Origin: Tretioscincus oriximinensis
Lineage: Eukaryota > Chordata > Lepidosauria > Squamata > Gymnophthalmidae
Direction: 5' to 3'
DNA: 64,000 nt
Assembly: GCA_022410635.1 (NCBI GenBank)
Contig: JAJVDF010000045.1
Coordinates: 1,724,657 to 1,788,656, forward strand
The notes under the pieces are model-generated. The model was not told the origin of the DNA. It saw only the letters and a list, made by a program, of their open reading frames with translations, and did not search any database. Each line of letters begins with the position of its first letter. Position 1 is the first letter of the stretch. The translations under genes were made by a program, and so were the position numbers. This document shows, one piece after another, positions 51,201-57,200 of this stretch.

Positions 51201-54200
51201 ACTTTTAATCCAACTCCAGTCCTGAACAACAGGAGTAAACCAGGAAAAAAAATCCATTTTATCAGGACTGAAGATAAATCAAATGTCCGGGTTTAATTTT
51301 ATATATCTTCAAAAGATAATTGATTCTCTTTTATTAGAGGGTCTTTAAATCTTGCATTTTCTGCATCAGTCTCTCCATTCCCACTTCAGCTATCGGAAAC
51401 TACTCTCATTCTTCTGACACTCAAAAGAGTATCAATGGCAGAAGAAAAATGACAATGCAAGAAGAAGGATGAGGATTGGGAGACTCCTTTCCCCATGAAA
51501 CCCTGCTGTAAATCCCAGCTCGTGATTGATTGATCTGTATTCTTGATCTAATTGGTTACTGACTCCCCTTGCTGCCAGGCAGGTTAATTAATGAAAAAAA
51601 ACTTATTTTAAACACAAGGTTTGGAAGGCTGCTAAGCATTTTTCCATTCGCTATCACAACTTTTTCTTGTATAAATTCAATAAAATTTAAGCAGTTCACC
51701 AATCGCCTGTAGCCTTCACTCTCACTGAAGGGCAAGCAAAGGATCATGCGNCTAGAGGTTTGGGCAGCTCTTGCTGGAAATGTCCAGATGGTGTCATCAC
51801 AGCGTGAAGACTGGACATCATGCAATGGAAATTACATAAAAGAACTAATAGGAGAAAGCATAATTTAGCCTTTGTAGTGTTACATTGCTGGGTCCTTGCA
51901 ATGGAATGTGGCAAATCTCTCCTTAATCAAACTATTTTAGTATTGAAAAACTATCTAGATGCACCACAAATCTCTTCCTCTGCTTATATCCTTAAGTTCT
52001 TCTTCTTTACTTTTACTCTGCATTTTCATAATGTTTTCTGGTTTCTACTTTCCAAAGGGAAATTTAAACATCAATATACCAATAACAGAGAAATTTCAAT
52101 GAAAACCCTTTTAGAGCATTTCATTATTTTTCTCTGTGCTGAGCTTCAGGGAGACCACTAATGTTTGTAAACTCTATTTTCAAAATGTGTAATAATTATT
52201 CACTATTGCACTAGGCAATAATTAATCATTTTACTTTACGTAGAAGCAAGTCAGTTCCGAAATTTGTTTTTCATTCCAGTGTGAATAATGAGGGCAAATC
52301 AGAGTGCATATTTATTATTCTTCCAGTTTAGTTAAGTTCTAATTTTAAGCCAACTGCTTTGTCTACTACTTTTCTTAGTAGGTTCAGTGACTGTTCTCAC
52401 TAGGAAAAACATGAATGCATAGAGAATGAACTTCAAACTACCAAACTAGATAAGTAATTCTCACAGAGCGTAAAGTTGGATTCCAGATAATGTTTACTGA
52501 TTTATAAATGTTAAGCAAGTCTAGAATTGCTTCAGTCACTCAATTATTATGCTTGGACAAAATGTTCTGAGTGATACAAATCACTAGGTCTGACTCTCAT
52601 GTTTCTTATAAAATTAGGATTTGAATAGAAGAACATTTGTGTTTTGTTGTTTTGAAACATGTGAAAAACATGGCACCAAATAAACTCCTGTTCTATCCAT
52701 AAATAAGTATCATGTATGATTATAAGAATTGTGTATGGTTATGGCTAATTGTAGAAAAAGGAAAAACAACAAAACCTATTGAACTGATTAAAAGTTAATT
52801 TAAATGTATAATCTGAAAACATGTCCAAATACAATACATGAATGTCAACAGGAATGCATATTAGATAAAATGTCTGAAATTAGATAAATAATTGGCAGCA
52901 AGTCAAATCGTCCTTAATTGAATTCTTCATCTTTTACTTACAAAGCCACATGGGGTATTGACTTTGCATGAAATAAGTAATTTTTATTAGTGTGATATAA
53001 TTTAGAATCAAGGGCTTCATATATAACAAGGTGCTGTGAACTCTGTTAGTGAGTAACATTGACTCAGCTTGTAGATGTGTATTGAGTTCCCATTTTTCCA
53101 CTTGTCACAGTGTTTCATCAAGTAATTTGCATCCAAAGTGGACCTGTTTATTCAGAGTGATAATACTGAGCTACTGCTAAANAAAACAGAGGTGCTAATT
53201 TGATACATTCTTTTAATCCATCTTCAGAACACCCTGTTGTAAATTGGGTTGTGTTTTAGAGCTAGGAGGGACAGGACAGGGGGTGGGAGATGCTGAGAGG
53301 TATACTCTGTTGAGCCACTCATCCATTCAGTTCTATTCTCTGATAAGACAGCTGTCTAATTTTGCCTATTTGGCTGGAGAGGTAGCTATGCTGATGGAGA
53401 TTGCTATGATCTCTTCTCGTTCTGCTGCTGCTTTTGAGAGTAGTGTAATTTTCTTTGGGTTGAAAAAAACGGGATATATAAATAATCCCTTCTTCTCCTT
53501 CCTTCTTCCTTTCTTCTTTCTTCTTGTCCCTTTCTTCTTGTTCTTCCAGTAGCAGAATACTAAATGATAAGCCGTTTCTTTTTTAAAAAAATATAGGTGG
53601 TGACAATATTAGCAAACATGTCTACTCTGGACCAGTGTGCTTCAGAAGTGATCCAAGGAAATGGTACGTATTTTCCAATTGCACAGTAGTTTTGTAGATG
53701 AGGAGTAGAGTTGTAATTGAAAGAGCAAGTGGGCAATTTGGAATTAGTTCCTTCTAAATGCAGGACAATTTTAACGATTTAAAATTAATAAAATGTACTT
53801 TAAATGAAAGCATAACTCAAGGAGATGAAAGTGAGATTTGAACACCAAATATCTAAATGGAAGGTCTCCCAATGAGACCTTCTTGATCTGCTACCCACTT
53901 CAACAGGGATTGCTTTGGAACCGTATCACTCTGAATTGCTACAAGCATCCTCATTCCATATATTAAGATCACTCATGGAGACACATCCCTTTACCATGAC
54001 CTTAAAGGAACCACATGCTCTTCCCAAGTAGGCACTATCATTGTTTAGCATGTCTCATATGCTAATATCCTGACCCCATTGATTATAGCACACCAGGCTC
54101 TTTTGCTCTCACTGTTCCTTGTACTCTGGATCACATTGCTTGCCTTCTTAATGCTATCTACTCCCATATACCCTCAAAGAGATTCCACTACTTTAAGATG

Positions 54201-57200
54201 GAGAAAAGGGCTTATACATAATTAAATGTAAAATAAAACTACGAGCAATTCGTAGAGCTCAGGCTATCATATTTATTGTAGGGGAAATCAACAAAAGAAC
54301 GTTATCTGAAACCTCTGGGTAGAACCTGAATCCTGATCTGCAGATCACCATGGGTTATAATAATCACTATTAATATAAAAATGAACAGTATTCATTCTCT
54401 TGTGTGAAATAGTGAAGAAAATATAGCATTTGCAAGTAATTCATGGATAAATGATAGAATGGCATCAACATTTATGCATAACTCATAAGCTCTTTTTCCA
54501 ATACTACACTATGATGATCTTGAACAGTACTATCTGCATCCTTACAATGATCAAGACTGGCCTTGAAGCTTGTATTTGGTCCAAGTTGAATCCCCAAAGG
54601 TTTAGTATCAATTGGTTTGATGCATTCATGAATGCCACTGAAATTAATATCATGGTAGTCTGGAAAACGGAGGCATGCTTTTTATGTGTCTTTATGTACA
54701 TTGCTTGTACATTGGTTATCTTTGATGTTGAGGTCTACTGTCAATCCAGATCAAGAAACTAACATACAAAAGAGGTTCTTATTGCATCTGCTAATAAGGA
54801 ACATCAGCAAGTGCAAAAAGACTATAAGCTGTGATACACATTATTACTGTTTGGGTGTGGGGCAGCTAATGTTGCATGATACTCTCTTTTGAATTTATTT
54901 TTGTGCAGAATTATCAGCAGTATTCCACTTCTTTCCAAGGTGTTCAGGTTTTAATGGATATGCTGTTTGAGAAACCATCATTACGGAATTCGCCAGAAGT
55001 TGCTGCTTGTGAACGGGTTCAACAAAAAGCAGCAGTTACCCTTGCCCGGTTGAGCCGTGATCCTGAAGTTGCCTATGCAGCTATAAATCTCAGTTGTAAG
55101 AATTTTTGATGCTTAACATACTATTACTGTAATAAACACCCAAACTTTCTGTCCTTTGAAAGCAATTCCATCAGTGGGATTCCGTCTGGCTTCTGCTATT
55201 CCTAAACCTCTATTCATAGCAAGACTAAAAAACCCATTCTAGCTATACCCTAGCAACTTCTGCTCACAATAAAGGAAGGCCTAAATCCTATTCATAACAA
55301 TAGCTGGTGCCCTAGACATATAAATATTACCAAATATAGGGAACATAGCCTTAGAGAATAAATAGGTAAAACTCAAGTAAAGTAAAAGTGGGGATTATAA
55401 TAAATTCAACCAAAACTACGAATTAAACTTTTAAAAAAACATATTCTAACCAAGACCCAAAACAATCCCTTTTACCTCTGTGACATCAAGGCAGTCAGAA
55501 CACCAAAACCACTGCTAAATAATATAAAAATACCGCATGGGGTACCAGCACTCACAACCAAGCCTAATGAAAGGCTGCATCATTTGTGTGGCCTGAAAAG
55601 GGGCACAAAAGGGAGTTGTGACTGGACTTAGGGCCCAAAGTACCACAGTAAGCTACAAGAGGTTCCATCATTCTTTTCGACTTGCTGGCAACAGCACTGT
55701 GGTGGGCCATGCGCTCACCTTTAAACTGAGATGTGGCCACGCCCCCTCACATGATGATGCTGGCCACCACTTCCTCCAGCCCCCCGTAGACTCGGAGCCC
55801 ATATCCTAATTTGTATTAGGATATAGCATTTAATTATTTTATATAATTAAAATATTACACTTTTTACCATGTTTTTAATACAGGTATCCCACGACTTATA
55901 GAACTCTGCAGGTCTCCTAGTGAAAGACATGACAGTGATTCTGTTCTTGTTGCATGTTTGGTAAGTGCACCTAATTATCATTTCTGGACTGCAATTTTTA
56001 TGTGAACATTTATTTAATACATTTCCTAGATATTTTTTCTTGGCCCCTCATCTAAAATATTTGTCTGATGTTTTTGAAATAGATTTGTAAACATCATTGC
56101 AAGTGTTTTATTCTAAAGCATCTTCATAAAAGCAAGACTCCTAAACCTGACTTCCTCATTTTACTAATGTGGCAGAAAGGCAATTTTCTTTGAATTAGTT
56201 CATTTCTCTTTTTCGAATAATGACTTATTTGTTGCAAAGCATAGTCAAATTTCACAAACTCTGGTTGATTCCACACTAGCAGATACACGATACCATCAAA
56301 GATACTAAAAGGTTTCCTTCTGCACTAGAACGTACAATAATGCCTTTCAGAATAGCTTCACTGGTTGCCATTTGCTACCAAACTCAATTCATGACGTTAA
56401 CCTTTAACACCCTAAATGGCTTGGGTTCAAATGTCTAAAACAGTGTCTTTCCACATATTGCCTGCCCATACCTTAAAATCTTCAGTGAATATCCTCGTAG
56501 TTTGACCACTACAGCCTTCAGGAAGCTATAGATCTGGTGCTAAGGATGAATGCATACGACATTTCTCTACCTTGTTCGAAGTACTAAGAGTTTTTCTGTA
56601 GTTGACTTGCAATAAATGCCATTTTTCCTGAAATAAACTACTGTACAGAATGTACAGAGAACTCCCGTACTCTCCCGAGCATATGCGTGTGTACAAATTA
56701 GATGCGAAATGATAAAACAATTGAAAACGCGGCAGTTGTTTCTGTTGGCTGTTGTGAGTAAAAATGAAATCTTGGACTGCTCTGTGATGATATCAATGAG
56801 TGATATTATGGAACTGGGGCATTGGTCATGCAATGTTTGGTGTGCATGGACACGCGATTGCTATATTCCGAATAATAGCATTGTAGCGTTTTTTAAGTCA
56901 CTGTGTGCACCTAGCCTAAAAAAGCAACTTTCTCCCTCTGTTTTGGGACCTGTTACTGTTTTTAGTTTATTCATTCAAGTATACAGTGAGATAAAAATTC
57001 AAATTAATGAATAAACAAACAAATGAACTGGTTGGTATATAACAATTGTACTTTATCTTATAATAGATCTGAACAGTCATTATAAAAATATTAAAAGCAA
57101 GGCAGTTGATGGCATAATTCCACAATGGAATGGGAACATGGCAATATTTTTTCAGTGGAAATCACAGTGTCTCCCCATACACTTATTATAGAGCTGTTTT

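Larger units (their letters stand above)
38307..53596 (+). other. INSC intron, about 15.3 kb
   Basis: Repeats listed separately. I recognise nothing in 38310-39620, 39660-40870, 41830-42690, 42780-45390, 46600-47470, 47800-48900, 49650-50730 and 51000-53290 beyond AT-rich sequence and chance ORFs. Confidence 0.6.

Noticed and set aside
55150..55400. Nuclear mitochondrial insertion
   Set aside because: Some phrases looked mitochondrial-like, but no mitochondrial gene order or protein could be read.
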